Positions 32,917 to 46,315 of a stretch of 64,000 nt of DNA are shown here, piece by piece. The stretch covers positions 1,796,987-1,860,986 of the forward strand of contig JAQFVV010006271.1 of assembly GCA_028023455.1 (NCBI GenBank), written 5' to 3'. A model generated the notes under the pieces. It worked only from the letters and a program-made list of their open reading frames with translations, did no database searches and was not told the DNA's origin. The position numbers and the translations under genes are program-made. Source of the stretch: Epiperipatus broadwayi (lineage: Eukaryota; Onychophora; Udeonychophora; Euonychophora; Peripatidae). Within the stretch, counting starts at the first letter, position 1; every line of letters begins with the position of its first letter.

Positions 32917-35900
32917 CCAAATAAATACAATATAGTGAAAATCACCTGACCAGTTTCTAGCTCTAATAATTAATGAAATATTCAATTGAATGCTTTAATT
33001 AGCTCAAGTTTCTTAATTAACCAGGTTCTGTTTTAAACCAACTCAAATCAAATATTCAGGAATCCAAGTGAGACCAGAAGTGGAAAACACGAAAGACATG
33101 GTAGATTACATTGAGACAATATCCCACAGGATATCACCTCAAATGGCATAAGAACACTATCCCCCCTTATACTATTATTATGCTATTAATAAATTCATAG
33201 TATTCTTATGAACTCGCAGTAACTTCTAATCACTAAGACTCATTTAACAATAAAGTATTAATCATATCTCCTAATAACAATAATAGTAATCATCTAGCTC
33301 AAATGAAATAATCTCAGGTTCTTAAATTTATTCGTATGTTAATAACATATGGTAGCAAAATATGATAAGGGGATTTTATGTCATAATCTACTACTCTGAA
33401 ATTAGATTAATAATAAAACAGTAATAATCACAATCTTTATTGCCTAATCCAACTAGTACAGCTTTTCTTTCATCGCAAATTTATAACCATAATGAATTAG
33501 TTAATAATTTAATATCCCCCTTTTTTTATCTTTAAGTAATAAAATAAATTAATAAGTGGCAGTGTTTAGATAATTTGATAAATAAAGCAAGTGGCAACTA
33601 ATCGCATATAATTTAGCAAAATCTTGCATGATAATGAATGATGACCAATGCTTAATGCAATTTATAATTATTTAATTACAAGAACATCAATAAACATTTA
33701 AAGTTTAAACACCCTTCTCTATTTATCATTTTGTGCAACAATCATATACTTAGTTTAATTGTTGTGAACATACTCTGTGAATTCATACCAATGATGTAGA
33801 GAGAAACAAAACTCAGAAACAAGTTTTAATAAACAAATTTTAAAATTTTAATAACATCAATTATAAAAAAAAATAAAACAAACAAATCTATTTACACATC
33901 TATTTACAGAGGATATCCTCAATTTCTTTACCCCTACAACTACATGAATTCATCCACATTATCTTTCTTTTATGGATTAATTCATTATTATGCACTTTTA
34001 AAGTCAATTGGTATTATTTCTCATTAATTTATCATATCACTTATTTAACTGTTTATGTATTAACACCATTCTTCCTTTTAATATTAAAGTTACTGTATTA
34101 TAAATTATCTATGTGGATAAACATCATTTATAACATCATAATTTTACAATCAATATGGTTTTTAAAAGAAAAATTACATTTTTCTTGTAACTTTATATAA
34201 GTCACTCCGCATATTATTCTAAATGTATTATTACTTTTAACGTTTGTTCTCCAGTAACTATAGTAAACTATAACATCACATTTATTCATAAGCCATACTC
34301 ATGTATAATACTATAACACGGGTTTATTATCACCTGTTACAGTTTCACATATACTATAATTATCGAATGTTATTGTATTTTTAAATATGCAATACTTATA
34401 TTTTTTAAAATATAAGTAACAATAAGAAAACGTGAAATTATATTTAATATTTTGTATATTTCTGTTGGATATACTTTTATAAAATTATAGTTCATTTCTT
34501 AAAAAAAGAATTAAAATAATTCTCTAACTCCTTCCCTTCTTAGGATATTTGCATCTTTCTTTCAATAATCATAATCTATATTTGTTAATATAACCTATTC
34601 TTATTCCAAATAATAGCATGACATACATTCTAAAATATCTATTGTTTCCTTTTTAATAGACTTATCATATAACGATGTAGTTGCAAGAAATACAGATAAA
34701 GATAGCGAAAGATGTATAGGATATCGGGAAGATAGATAGATAACTTATCCGCAATACTTCAAAAATGTATGGAACAGTGATAATGAATAGGTCCGACATT
34801 CATTGTCTAATAACCTTGGCGATAAGCATGATGTAGCTATTTACTCAGCTTTACCAAACATCTAGTAAGACTCATAAGAAATATATCAAAATACCACTGT
34901 CCAAGACAACATGGAAATTTTTGATAAGTAGGGCTTTATTGAAAGCTCACGTACCAGTTAACATCTAAAACTACCTATTATTTCATTCCCTGCTTAGCAT
35001 CCTAGTTTTTAATGCATCCTCTTGGTTTCCCGAATCACCGTACTACAGAGTCACTACTAACTATCTCTCTCAAAGATTTTTACTGTATCCAACAACATAG
35101 ATAAAAATGCTAACTACTTTTTAAAACAATAAATAAAATTAATAATGTAAAAGCATCTCCTATTCCATAAGAACAATTTGTCTTGCTTTATTACACTGTA
35201 GATTCAACATCGTTTTGTTAAAATAACATTTAAATATCCCAATCGGAAAATTAACAGAAAATATCACATAACCATAGGTTATATTGAACTATATTAATAA
35301 CACATAAAATGATTATCGTATGCATATTTTTAAAATCTAATCACATCTCCAAAGTGTTTTAGAGTGTTGATATTTTCAAAATGCGTTTTTACAACAATAA
35401 TAACAATAAAACTTTTTGCACTACATTCATTCGATTCTCAGCTGATCTAAATAAATAAAACATACATTATATATCATTAATAATTATAAATGTTACCAAA
35501 ACCAATCTTTATCTTCCTATCAGGGTTCGTAGTAGGTTTCTTTCTCTTGAAACATCGCAAATATACAAATTTCATACATACAATTTTATTTTAAAATTTA
35601 AAAATCAAAACATATCATTTCACTTATAATGTTATATATCACGAATTAATGTATTTTGTTTCCTATTGCTATCTAAAGCAATGTTTGCTTAGGTTAGTAA
35701 GAAAATAATTCAAACCATAATCACATATTTTTCTGATGGTAAATCTTGGTTAGTCCATAATATTATTATTTCTTCTTTATCCCGATAATCTCTTTCTGCT
35801 TATTAAAGTTTTAAATAAATTAGTTCATTTAATAAACTGTTTAGACGATCTTTAGTTTTATGTTTAATCAAATTATTAAAAACATTTATTTAGTTATCCA

Positions 35901-36590
35901 CATAAGCTTTTAAATGTTCTGGCGTACTACCTCGGCAGCGTTGATGCATCTTTTATTTCTAGTTAAACTACAATTATTTAATAATTACGTACTATGTGCG
36001 TTTCATGGAATCAATATTTTATATTTTCTCTTCTGATAAAATATTTCAACTTCATGCTTTCATTCATTATTATTTTATAGACACTACTTCAGATCCTTGA
36101 CTATTTTCTAGATATTTTCTCCAGTCATGTAGAAACAATTCAAACTATTTCAATATTAAAATTCCTTTGTCCATTATTATTGTAGAATAATGCTTATTTT
36201 ATTTTCCATTATCTTCATTGCTTTGCTTTGAGTCTCTTTCATTGATTTTATACGCCTGAAAACAGCTTTCATAGTGATACGCTACTATAAACTATATGCA
36301 GCACGATAATATTAACATATTTGGAACATTATAGAACTTACAACTTTGGTTTTTGGGAGTCTATCCATTTTTCTATTGAAAACTCCGATCATATTCCGAT
36401 AGAATCCACTGGCAGGTTACTGTAAAGTTAATGACTTAGTACATATGAAAAACTTTTTTTTGACCTTTATTCTAAGATTCTCTTGAGGATGATTTTTAAA
36501 TTGTCAGTTGAGTTTCTACTAAATATATTATTAAAATTGTAATGAAAGAATGGATTAATAAATTGAAGAAAAGTGAAACATTTTAGAGAG
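32917..36590. other. intergenic, unique-looking
   Basis: About 3.7 kb with no gene, element or tandem repeat recognised on either strand. Confidence 0.5.
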
Positions 36591-36599
36591 CTCAAAATC

Positions 36600-36840
36600 T
36601 TACCTCTGCTCTGGCAGTCTACACATTTTTGTTCTTCCAGTTCTCTACAATTAGTTGGCTAGCGATTTTTATTACGTCTGCCAAAGTCATGTTTTTTATT
36701 GAGTCTGAATTCCTAACTTGGACCTGACAAACAATTTCTAAATTTTAAAGATCATGACGTAATAGTCTTAAATGCATAACTAATTGTTATTTTTAGATCG
36801 GGAGAGTATTTATCTATTGCAATTTAACTACCTTTAGAGC
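36600..36840 (-). pseudogene. possible LTR-element gag fragment
   Basis: The minus strand reads NLEIVCQVQVRNSDSIKNM then LADVIKIASQLIVENWKNKN, similar to the end of gypsy-type gag where a QVR...TL..AI.IA...E pattern is common. A short broken frame upstream (AIDKYSPDLKITISYAF) fits the same reading. No LTR or pol is nearby. Weak evidence. Confidence 0.25.
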
Positions 36841-37979
36841 GAATTTTGAAACAATAAATTAAATAAGTGTATACTACTTATTTTTACGTGTGATGTGTGA
36901 CAGTTCACATCAAACACTCCTATGATATTCTATTTATTAATATTGTAATTATTATGATATTAGTTTAAGCCGGTTCTTATACATAGAATATTCCAGACAG
37001 TGATTGTATGATCATTTCGAATTATTTAGTCTATTTTTATCTGTGTGAATAAAATTTGCAATACTTATATTATAATAAAATAATTTATATATAGTTTCGA
37101 AAGAACTCAATTTAGAAAAATATAGAAGGTGGATACAAGTTCTCATATCACAATATTTATTAATATCATATTTACAATATATATATATATATATAATAAG
37201 AAAAACGTAGACTTCCCAATTAAACAAGTAATACATCTAAATGCATTAAAACACAGGCAATGGTGAAGCTAAGTACAAATTTTAATATTAATTGGTTGAA
37301 CACTTTCAAAAAGTTTTTTATCTTCTCAAAATCATAGCATATGAGTTGAGTAAACACGATAGAAAATGTATGCAACAAATATTTAAATATATGCAAAGTG
37401 GATTAGAAAATCCACTTTTTGGAGAGAGAAAAGCAAGCTTCCTTCCAGTTTATAGCGCGGGTGTTCGCTATAAGCCATACACATAATTCATTATCAAGTT
37501 AAGCCATACCTAATAGCACATCAGCTGACTCACCCATACTCTTAGAAGAATTTTTAAAAAAGAAAAAAATTAATAAAATACACTATGATTCATGAAAGAC
37601 TACTCTGATCAACTTACCATAAACTAAATATTTATTACTTCTCAATACTTCAAAATTGCCATAAGCAACATCAGCCAATTACAACATTTATATATCCTAA
37701 GATATTCCAATTTATGGTGAAGGATGGTTGCTAAAATGTTTAATATGTTTAACAGAATAAAAATAAATTAATATTTTACAGCGTTCGTTTTATATTTCAA
37801 ATGTTCTCAAATAAAATTTTAAAATTTTCTTTTATTAATAAGAAAGAAATTTAACAAAATGTGCACATATATTAATAAATGTCAAATATAATACTTATTG
37901 CAGAACTGATAATGTTTTTGTATAAAAGAAAATAAATAATGATTATAGAAAAAGTATTTATCATGAAAAGTTCATTTTA
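36841..37979. other. intergenic with two small hairpins
   Basis: A TA run lies at about 37178-37195. Two short perfect hairpins follow at 37395-37418 (AAAGTGGATT/AATCCACTTT) and 37452-37472 (TATAGCG/CGCTATA). The frame at 37292-37486 that spans them has no recognised domain and is not called a gene. Confidence 0.45.
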
Positions 37980-38092
37980 ATATTTCAAAACTAACAGTGA
38001 AATGTATACGTTGTCTCTATTTTGTTACTAATTCACCTGTTGCAACCACTTCAATTAATGATTTGTTAGAAAATTCCAGCAGGATAAGGTTC
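37980..38092 (+). repeat. older repeat R, copy 2, left part
   Basis: Aligns with about 17000-17095 (TTTAATATTT, AATTCACCTGTTGC, AATGAT.TGTTA). It stops where the LINE insertion begins and resumes at 39898. Confidence 0.6.
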
Positions 38093-39897
38093 TCACATTT
38101 ATTTCTCAGTATCAATTTGCCAAAAAGGGTTCATCCACATCTGATGCCAACTGTTTGTTTAAAATGATTGTAGACTACAATAGAACCTTTAAAAAATCTA
38201 AATCAGTGGTCATCCAGCTGGACATTGCTGGAGCCTTTGACTCAGTTTAGACCCATTGTCTCTTCTACCTACTTGGCGAGTTTGACATCTCATCTGGCAT
38301 TACCAATATAATAGGTAATCTCAATAATAGGCACATTTCCTTCTCCCTAAATAGGAGGACTTCTTCCTCTTTCTCTCCTACAAATTCCATCCCACAGGGC
38401 TTTCCACTTAGCACCCTGCTTTTTATAATTTATATTAATCCATTATTAATTAAATTTGAGTAGAAACTCTTTGGTGTATACATCCCAGCACTCAAAAAAT
38501 CAACCCCCCACATCTCTTTCATGGATGACCTGGCTGTTTTTCTCCCTTCTCAAAAGCTAATACCCAAACTTGTTGAAATTCTGCAGATCATTTTCTTCCA
38601 GTTGGGATTGACTATCAACATGGGAAAATCCTTGGCATGAAAGTTAGCCTCCAGGAACACTATCACTTCTCTACTTTTTGCCAAATCCCAAAAATTTTTG
38701 GGTTTTCCGATCTTTAACTCTTATTCATCAATGAGAAAAACCATCAAAGAATCACTTCTCCTCTCTATTAACAAGATCACATCTTCATTATCAAAAGTCT
38801 ATATATCTCTGTTTGCAAAGACATACTTCTTAACATCTTTGTGTTTTCAAGGATTTTTTATTTCATGCCGATCATCAATTTCTCACAAGAGTTTATTAGA
38901 AAAATAAACACTTTATGCTCAAAACTTTTCTGGAAAGGCAGAACTCTAGCTATTAGCCTCAGAAACCTTCAGAAGCATACAAAACTCAATGGACTTTCAC
39001 TTCACTCCTTTGCAATGTTCCACTTCTAACATGCCTATAATACTATCCTAAAAAAATTCCCAGTTCTCTGATGCATTATGCTTCACTGCTGTTTTCCCTA
39101 TGGATACCCCTCCTCATCCTGAGAAGAGCTGTTTGTTGTCCCAATTAGAGCACATCTCAAAATTTACCATTATATTTATTCAACCAAATTCTCAAAAATT
39201 AATTTTGGGAGGCATATCATCTTATTAATAATGATATTCCTCCTTGTCCTTTCCTTTTATCCTTCTCTAATCATACCATTATTAAAAAAAAAATCAAGTG
39301 GTGGCATCTGGAACCTAAATATTTAGACTTTCTAATAAATTTAAACCTAAATACTCTTCCTACAAATCATTTTCTGGTCACCCATAGGGATTTCTTACAG
39401 ATAGACCAGGCCTGCTCTTTATGTCATAGGAATGATGAGACCATGTTGCATGTTTTCTGTATGTACTTTACTTCAATGTTATAGGGACATTATAGCCTCC
39501 ATCTATAGCCAGAAGCTTACTCTCACTCCCCTGATTAGAAGCATTGGCAACGGTGTGTTTTCATCTATTAAGATTTCCACTTTTTTACTCTTTGCATATT
39601 GGTCCATTAGATATATGCTTATCTTTAATCCTACCATGATAATCGACATCAATTATTTATATCAAAGCTTCAGACTATCCATGATATAGACAAAAAATTA
39701 GCTCCTTTATTTATTTTTAAGACTACATGGGATCTTTTTTCCATTGCAGATATTCATTTATAATGCTTGGGTTGTATATTTGGCTGTTCCTGACTGCAAT
39801 ACTAGTAGTATTATCTTTATCCTGGCTTTATCATTAACTGCATTGCTTTCACCATTGTACTAATGTAATAATATCTAAATAATAAAATATTTTTATG
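38093..39897 (+). pseudogene. 5'-truncated LINE, reverse transcriptase to C-terminus (L1/Tx1-like)
   Basis: Plus-strand frames give, in order, QFAKKGSSTSDANCLFKMIV, VVIQLDIAGAFDSV (first catalytic Asp), SIPQGFPLSTLLFIIYINPL, HISFMDDLAVFL (catalytic box with MDD), LGLTINMGKSLA, then LCSKLFWKGRTLAISLRNLQ and KHTKLNGLSLHSF, and finally CSLCHRNDETMLHVFCMY, a Cys/His motif near the C-terminus. The FLW-like and CxxC...H elements resemble L1/Tx1-type LINEs; the MDD box is also seen in other groups, so the clade is open. Many stops. The start inside the domain and an AATAAA near the end (39879) fit a 5'-truncated insertion into repeat R. Confidence 0.75.
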
Positions 39898-40240
39898 AGG
39901 AAAAAAACAATAAAAAATAGCAAAGGGCTGTAATAGTTTTGATGATGATAATAGTAATACAATATTATGTATATATATTGGCATAATTTTCAGAAACAAG
40001 TGATAGCTTTGGAAAAAATATTCACACTAATAATTTAGCCAAAATAATGGGTAGATTGAAATCATCCATTATGATGTCCATCCTCTGGAATGGAACCATG
40101 ACGAAATTCACCAGAAGTATCATTAAAATTTTATGAACCTACCTTTCATTAATATAAGTAACTATAGAAATGAATTCCTATGAATGCAGCAATTAATTAT
40201 TTTGTAATTTCTAATTAAAATATTTACTAACAAATAAATA
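39898..40240 (+). repeat. older repeat R, copy 2, right part
   Basis: Aligns with 17100-17387, then with 22990-23015 and 28863-28905, showing an uninterrupted version of the two insertion sites of the TIR element and the gypsy element in copy 1. Confidence 0.6.
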
Positions 40241-42000
40241 CCATCAATTTTATATAAATTAATATTTCAACATTAATAAAATTGCATTAAATTGAATTTA
40301 ATATTATATTGCAAATAAGCAGACTGTTAATGAAAACATCCATAGAAAAGATATTTTTTAAAGAAATATTCAGCTTTATTACTCCCTTGCATGCTTTTGC
40401 TATAATATGTATTTAATATTCATGACTTTAAAAAACTAGCATTTCTGTGATGTTTTCATTAACAATAGTTTATTACATTAGCTCAGAAAGGAAGGAAATT
40501 ATTTATAGTTGTATTATATTCGACATCTCTATAAAATTATCAATAAATTAACTATTAAATAACAACTTTGTAACATTAACTTTATTTAAACAAAAAAATG
40601 CATAATGTTAGTAATTTTTATTAGTTATTCATTAAAATATAGATTTTCCACAGATAGGAGGGACTGGTGTAGTAAAAATTACGCTATAGAATTATTATTT
40701 ATTAGATATATAATGTATTTTAAATATTAAAACTACAAAAATATACATCATCATCATCATCATCATAATAATAAAATAAACACTTTTAATGCACCCACTA
40801 ATGTCTCTTAAAATTTATTTTTAAAATATGTACTGTAATGAGCATACACATTAATGGCATATTTTTGTGCATTCTATCTTATTTAAACAAGCCATGTTAG
40901 CGTATATAGATGAGGAAACTAGTGGTTAATAATAAAATGAATTATGATTTTTAGTAATAGTATGGTTAGTATTTAAAAAATCAACAACAATGTTGGTAGT
41001 CCTGATTATATGATATTTACAGATATTTATAAAAATTAAAATAAAAAACATTAATTATTTTATGTCGATGAATTTATAATATACATGTCATACTAATATT
41101 TGTAGACGATATCCATGTGTTCAGCTGAATCAAACTCTGATGGTTTTTATAAGGTTTTTCATATAATTGTGTAAGATAGGAAGGTAATGGTGCATTTAAA
41201 AACTATTCTTTTAAATAAACTTACTGTCATAACTGCAATGGTTTGGCTAAGAAATATATATTGAAACTGATAGTATCACTGAGCCTTTACTATCTTCTAA
41301 TGAATATATTCTGTTATATATAATCTGCCAATTAGTTTGTTTCACTAAAATCAGTCAACACTTAGACAATTCCAATATCAGTAATAATGAACAAGCTCAA
41401 TTTGTTGTCAAGGCAACCTCCTTTTAATAATAAAGGTGGAATCCCATCTTTATTTATGGCCCAATATATTTATATAGACACTAGAGATTACAACTTGACC
41501 ACAGAGATTAAAATTATAGATACAAAAAAGTTTAAATAAATCTCTTTAAACAGATAAATATAACCTATTCTAAATGTAGACTAATATATAGTCAATTACA
41601 ACATTACAAACAGCAATTATAATTTTCGAATTGCACTCAAAGTATTATTTAAATAATAAGTGTAATATTTTTCAAAACCAAATGGGTTTATAAATAATCA
41701 CTAAAATCACTCAACACTTAGACAATCCCTAATCAATAACAATCAACAATCTCAACCTGTTATCAAATCTACCTATGCAATAAAGATGGAATTCCACCTT
41801 TATTCATGATCCAATATATTTATATAGGAATTACAGATTGCAACTTGACCACAAAGATTGAAATTAGTATGTTTACATCTCAAAATATTCCTTTTAGCTT
41901 AATTAATATAATAACAATGAAACAATAAATAGTTAACGGTTGTAATAAATCTTAAATAATTATAATAAAAAGTGTAGGTACTTTTAGTTATGATGATTAT
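40241..42000. other. intergenic with a 353-bp-spaced duplication
   Basis: No gene. The stretch 41345-41520 recurs, diverged, at 41698-41870 (CAACACTTAGACAAT, then AATATATTTATATAG and CAACTTGACCACA). An ATC microsatellite of a few units lies near 40747-40766. Confidence 0.6.
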
Positions 42001-42486
42001 AATATTTATTTTATAAAGCCAGACGGTATTGAAATTAAACTGAGAGACTGCAAACTTCTCAAGCGCTTATGACTATCAACAGCCAATCAGATCGTAAACA
42101 CTGAGACAGAGATTTTAAAAAGAAAAGGGTGGTTCCACCTTCTTCTTTACTTGTTTTTCTATATATCCAAGCCAGTCTAAAGTACTTAGATTTGAAAGGG
42201 TGAATCTTAAATATCTTCAAGTTATAACATCGAAAAACTACTGCGTAGTAAATCGAAAGATTTCACGCTGTATATTCGTAATTTGAACTCAGTGAGTTGA
42301 GTGTGAAGATATTTAAGATTGATGCTTTCAGATCTAAGTACTTTAGACTGGCTTGGATATATAGAAAGACAAGTAAAGAAGAGGGTGGAACCATCCTTTT
42401 CTTGTTAAAATCTCTGTTTGTGTTTACGATCTGATTGGCTGTTGATAGTCATAAGCGCTTGAGAGGTTTGCAGTCTCTCAGTTTAA
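42001..42486. mobile_element. palindromic insertion 2 (foldback), 13-bp target duplication
   Basis: TTATGATGATTAT flanks both ends (41988-42000 and 42487-42499). Arms run about 42035-42227 and 42310-42486 and match closely, including AAGCGCTTATGACTATCAAC and its complement. The first 34 bases (42001-42034) have no partner at the right. The 80-base centre is not palindromic. There is no coding frame. The layout is the same as the insertions at 27667 and 47102, though the sequence is unrelated. Confidence 0.8.
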
Positions 42487-42499
42487 TTATGATGATTAT

Positions 42500-44574
42500 G
42501 AAAATAATTGAAAATATTTTTTTTATAATGGTTATTTGTAAGATTGGTTATTACTATTGAAAATTTATTGTTTTATTGTTATATTTATAGTTTTATTATT
42601 ATTAATTTTTAACGGATATTTTATTTATTATATACATATTGTAACGGAACACAATCACTCACAGGATGAGGAAGGCATCATTAATGTGTAAAACATTTAC
42701 TTATGTGATCGGTTCTGTTACATTAAAGGTATATGTTTTATTTATTTACCTCTTTATTTATTTCTTTGTTTATATTTTATAAGACAACCTGTTTCAATCA
42801 TCATCACATAATCTGACCCATGATACCGACTACATTAATCCATATAGATAGGTTTTTTAAATATTTTTAAGCCTATATTACTATATCAATGTATAAAATA
42901 ATTATTAGATTTATAATAGCATTTCACAAATCATCAAATCTTTATACTATGATCTTTTTGGTGTTAATGATTTTAAATAATATTTTTAATATACAATATT
43001 ATGTGGCTATCTAAATTATCGTAATCCTATAGATTATTGACGAATCTAAACTATTATATTTCCTCAATCGAACAACGTCTTTATATAGTAAAGAATTGCT
43101 ATTTCAGTTAAGAAATAATTTTCTCTGATGAAAGAGCATTTTATCTACATTCATTCTTTATTGATTATTTTGATGATCAATAATTTCTCAAGGTAAAGCA
43201 TGATCTTTAAGAGGCAGTTATACAATTTAGAAATGCTTGCTTGGAATGAGATCAAATCACACACACAAGATAGATTTTATTTTTTACGATAAAAATTAAG
43301 ATAGATTTTATTAGTAAGCAAAAACAAATTTACTAAATATAATATAAAACATATATTTGCTTATTTTGTCAAATTTAGGTAAGACTAGCTTAGTTTTACT
43401 GGAATGTGATGTTAATTTATTAGGATTCATCAATTTAGAGAAATTTTTTGCCTCACTTCATTTGAAAATTAATGGAGTCATCTTAAGAAATGTAGAGCAC
43501 CATGCATTATTCCCAGTAAATATATTTGCTGATTTTGTCAAATTCAGGTAAAACTAGCTCAGTTTTACTGAAATTTTATGTTAATCTATTAGGATTAATC
43601 AATTTAGAGAAATTTTTTGCCATTACAACGATAAATTGATATTAAATAAAAAAATAAATACAAAAAATTAATACATATACTTAATTAATTAAAATGAATA
43701 TGTAAAAGTTGTTATGGATAAAGCATTAATAAATGATACTTATGAATATATAATATTATATTGGCAGAGTTTTTAGTTTCTAATAATAAAGTAAATTTTG
43801 CCATACCTTTGATTGTGGGTCTATTCATGCCATGATATCCCATGATTTCCAAAATATACTATGTTTATAAAATTTGTATTTTATAAATGCATTCACTCAT
43901 GATTATTAATTAGTACTTAATTTTATTTTTTTCTTATTTGGTACTAATGCCAGACAAGGGCCATTTTTTATTATGAAAGGATAACAGATAGGTTCATTTG
44001 AGTTGGTCATTTCCTTTTCTCTCATTAAATACAGACAACAGCTGATCATCTTCAATAGGAAGACCATATGATCTAATGTCTGATTGGCATGTACTGGTTT
44101 TTAGCAATGCATTCTTATGTTGTTCATTTTCATAATTATTCTGGTTATCTTTGGAGTAATGACAACAGACAAATGTTAATATTTGCTTTTAAATGCAAAT
44201 GTCCTTTAACCACTTTGCCAAAAATGATTTTTAGTTACCATCCAATGGATGTTCCCAGCTTGTCATCTTCAATGTGCCAAGTATTATCTAGAAATAGCAC
44301 AAAATGAGTGAATGACTTGCTATCTTTTTATTTATACTTTTTTCATAATAATACAATGCATCTCTAGTCAAATTAATCTTATTTCATTAAATCATTGATA
44401 ATTTTTTTATACAATAAAATCTAATTTAAAAGAAAAATTCAAATCAAAGATTATAGATATGATTAAATCAAAATAAAATTTTATATTCACTTTTCTTTTT
44501 GTCTAAAATATTTTATTTATTTTCTCTTTATATATATATATATATATATGCTAATTCTAATATTTTCAAAGATA
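42500..44574. other. intergenic with tandem duplication
   Basis: No gene. A direct duplication of about 110 bases with 168-base spacing lies at 43345-43455 and 43512-43625. The stretch 44040-44300 is richer in G+C than its surroundings but has no recognised coding content. Confidence 0.5.
43345..43625. repeat. direct duplication, 168-bp spacing
   Basis: Both copies contain TTTTGTCAAATT.AGGTAA, CTAGCT.AGTTTTACTG and ATCAATTTAGAGAAATTTTT. They differ by several substitutions. Confidence 0.75.
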
Positions 44575-44629
44575 AAAGATGTCATATTATTATTATTTGT
44601 GGGATATTCTGTGTAGTGAAATAGCTAAA

Positions 44630-44675
44630 TGCTGACGTTTCAGTACAATATCAAGTACCTTCCTCAGAGCGTCCT
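44630..44675 (-). ncRNA. hammerhead ribozyme motif of the Penelope-like element, minus copy
   Basis: Minus strand: helix I start GCT, CTGAGGA (44661-44667), stem II AG(G)TAC/GTACT with one bulge, GAAA (44638-44641), a self-complementary helix III ACGT, C as cleavage nucleotide, then AGC pairing with GCT. All core bases are present. Hammerheads in Penelope-like terminal repeats are established knowledge; activity here is untested. Confidence 0.7.
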
Positions 44676-45053
44676 CTTTCTCAAATCATAAGAATGCATG
44701 TGAGATTTAAAATCGTTTTTATCGTTTTCTTTCTTCTCATATTTAAATTCTATTGGTTGAGAAGTTTTAAAATTTATTTTCTCTTCCAATAGCTTCTTCC
44801 AAATGTTGTTTTAATCTTCTTTAATTCACCCCTTTAATTTATGCTCTTGGGCCTTTTAAAAATCTCTATAGCTTCTCTTAGCAATCTCTGGTCATATTGC
44901 TCAATTTTTGCTTAAAATATTTGTTGGTTTTTTCAAAATTGATATCATGATTAGTTAATTTTATATGAGAATAAATTGCTGATGGATTGGATTTTTCTCT
45001 GACTGCCAGAATGTGTTATTCGTTTCTAATAATTATTCTACGATTAGCTATCC

Positions 45054-45089
<36 letters not shown>

Positions 45090-45106
45090 CTGTGTGTGTG
45101 TGCGTG
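45054..45106. repeat. (TA)n(TG)n microsatellite inside the GIY-YIG codons
   Basis: A run of TA repeats, then TG repeats, replaces the short stretch that encodes the CSHTYIGQ part of the GIY-YIG domain in the inverted copy (about 46970-46990). Flanking codons on both sides still match. Confidence 0.85.
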
Positions 45107-45285
45107 CGAACAGTACATGGATTTTCATATACACCATGACACTCCAAAGAAATTTTAAGCGGAAATATTTCACTATTTTTTTAAAAATAGTGTAAACTGC
45201 GTGAATATTATTATTCTTGAAAATGTTACCAATTTTATTAGTTACTCATTTTATATATGGCAAAATTCTCTTAATTTCTGATGTA

Positions 45286-46110
45286 TCAAAATCTTTTTTT
45301 CTTTTTATATGTATAAGCTCTATTAATAATGTTGTAATTAAAACCATTATCAAGAAGCATTTTATTAGTAACAGAAATATCCTGGTGAAAATGGCTATCA
45401 TCAGAAAGTCTCTTTGTTCTATCCAATAATGTATTTGCTGCTGAAAATAGTTGTGCAAGATGGTGATGAGAAGAAAAATGTAGATACCTCCCAGTGTGAG
45501 TTGTTTTTTTATATATACCATGGGATAAAGAACCAAGTTCCTTTCTTTCAATCAAAACATCTAAAAAAGGTAATTGATTATTATTTTCTATTTTCATAGT
45601 AAATTTAATATTGTTGTGAAAAGAGTTTAAAAAATTAAAAAAGTCATCAAGTGCATGCTTACCATGAGGCCAAATAACAAAGGTATCATCAACATACCTC
45701 AGCCATATAGATGGTTTTTTAACTGCTGAAGTCAAAATTTTATTTTCCAAATCCTCTATAAAAATAGAAGCTAATGCTGGAGAAATTGGTGAACCCATAG
45801 CTAGACCTGATGTTTGTTTATACATCTGTCCATCAAAAACAAAAAATGTATTCGATAAGCAGTGTTCAATCAAAACCATAGCAAAATTAGGCAACTGAAT
45901 ATTTTTTAAAACTTGAATAGCTTCATTTACAGGTACACTAGTAAAAAGTGAAACAATGTCAAAACTTACCAAAATATTATTCTTAGTCAATTTAATACCC
46001 CGGATAAGCTCAAGAAAATGATTCCCATTTTTAACAAATGATGACATCTCTGTTAAATGCGGCTGTAAAAAAGAAGTCAAAAAACGAGCTAGTGTCTGTG
46101 TTGGTTAACC
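45286..46110 (-). pseudogene. Penelope-like reverse transcriptase
   Basis: A 264-codon open frame (46080-45286) plus upstream sequence across an in-frame TAA at about 46107. Motifs: ILVSFDIVSLFTSVPVNEAI (first catalytic Asp), MYKQTSGLAMGSPISPALAS (the GLAMGSPISP box), SIWLRYVDDTFVIW (catalytic YVDD), LPFLDVLIER and the KKTTHTGRYLHFSSHHH motif typical of the family. The catalytic residues are intact; the breaks are the TAA just upstream, a shift at about 46320 and one at about 45286 leading into the linker. Recent inactivation is likely. Confidence 0.9.
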
Positions 46111-46315
46111 AACTGCACTTACAATCGGTTTCAATGGAATATCTGGCGTATGAACTTCTAGTAAACCATATAGTTTTGGATAAAAAGAAGATTTTTCTCT
46201 GGGGGTAAGCTGGATCTTTGTTTCTAAATCTAGATCAGTAGAATAAATTAATGCTTTCGTTTTCTTTTCAAGGTAAGTCATAGGATCTCTATAATTTTTT
46301 TATAAATATTATCAT

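Noticed and set aside
32271-32985. Long reading frames on both strands around 32.4-32.9 kb
   Set aside because: They consist almost entirely of N from the assembly gap.
37292-37486. 64-codon frame next to two hairpins
   Set aside because: Short, no recognised domain, and the hairpins are only 7-10 bp, within what A+T-rich sequence gives by chance.
45217-45429. Hydrophobic plus-strand frame resembling the minus-strand frame at 46651-46854
   Set aside because: Both are antisense shadows of the Penelope-like linker in the two inverted copies; their mutual similarity only reflects the repeat.
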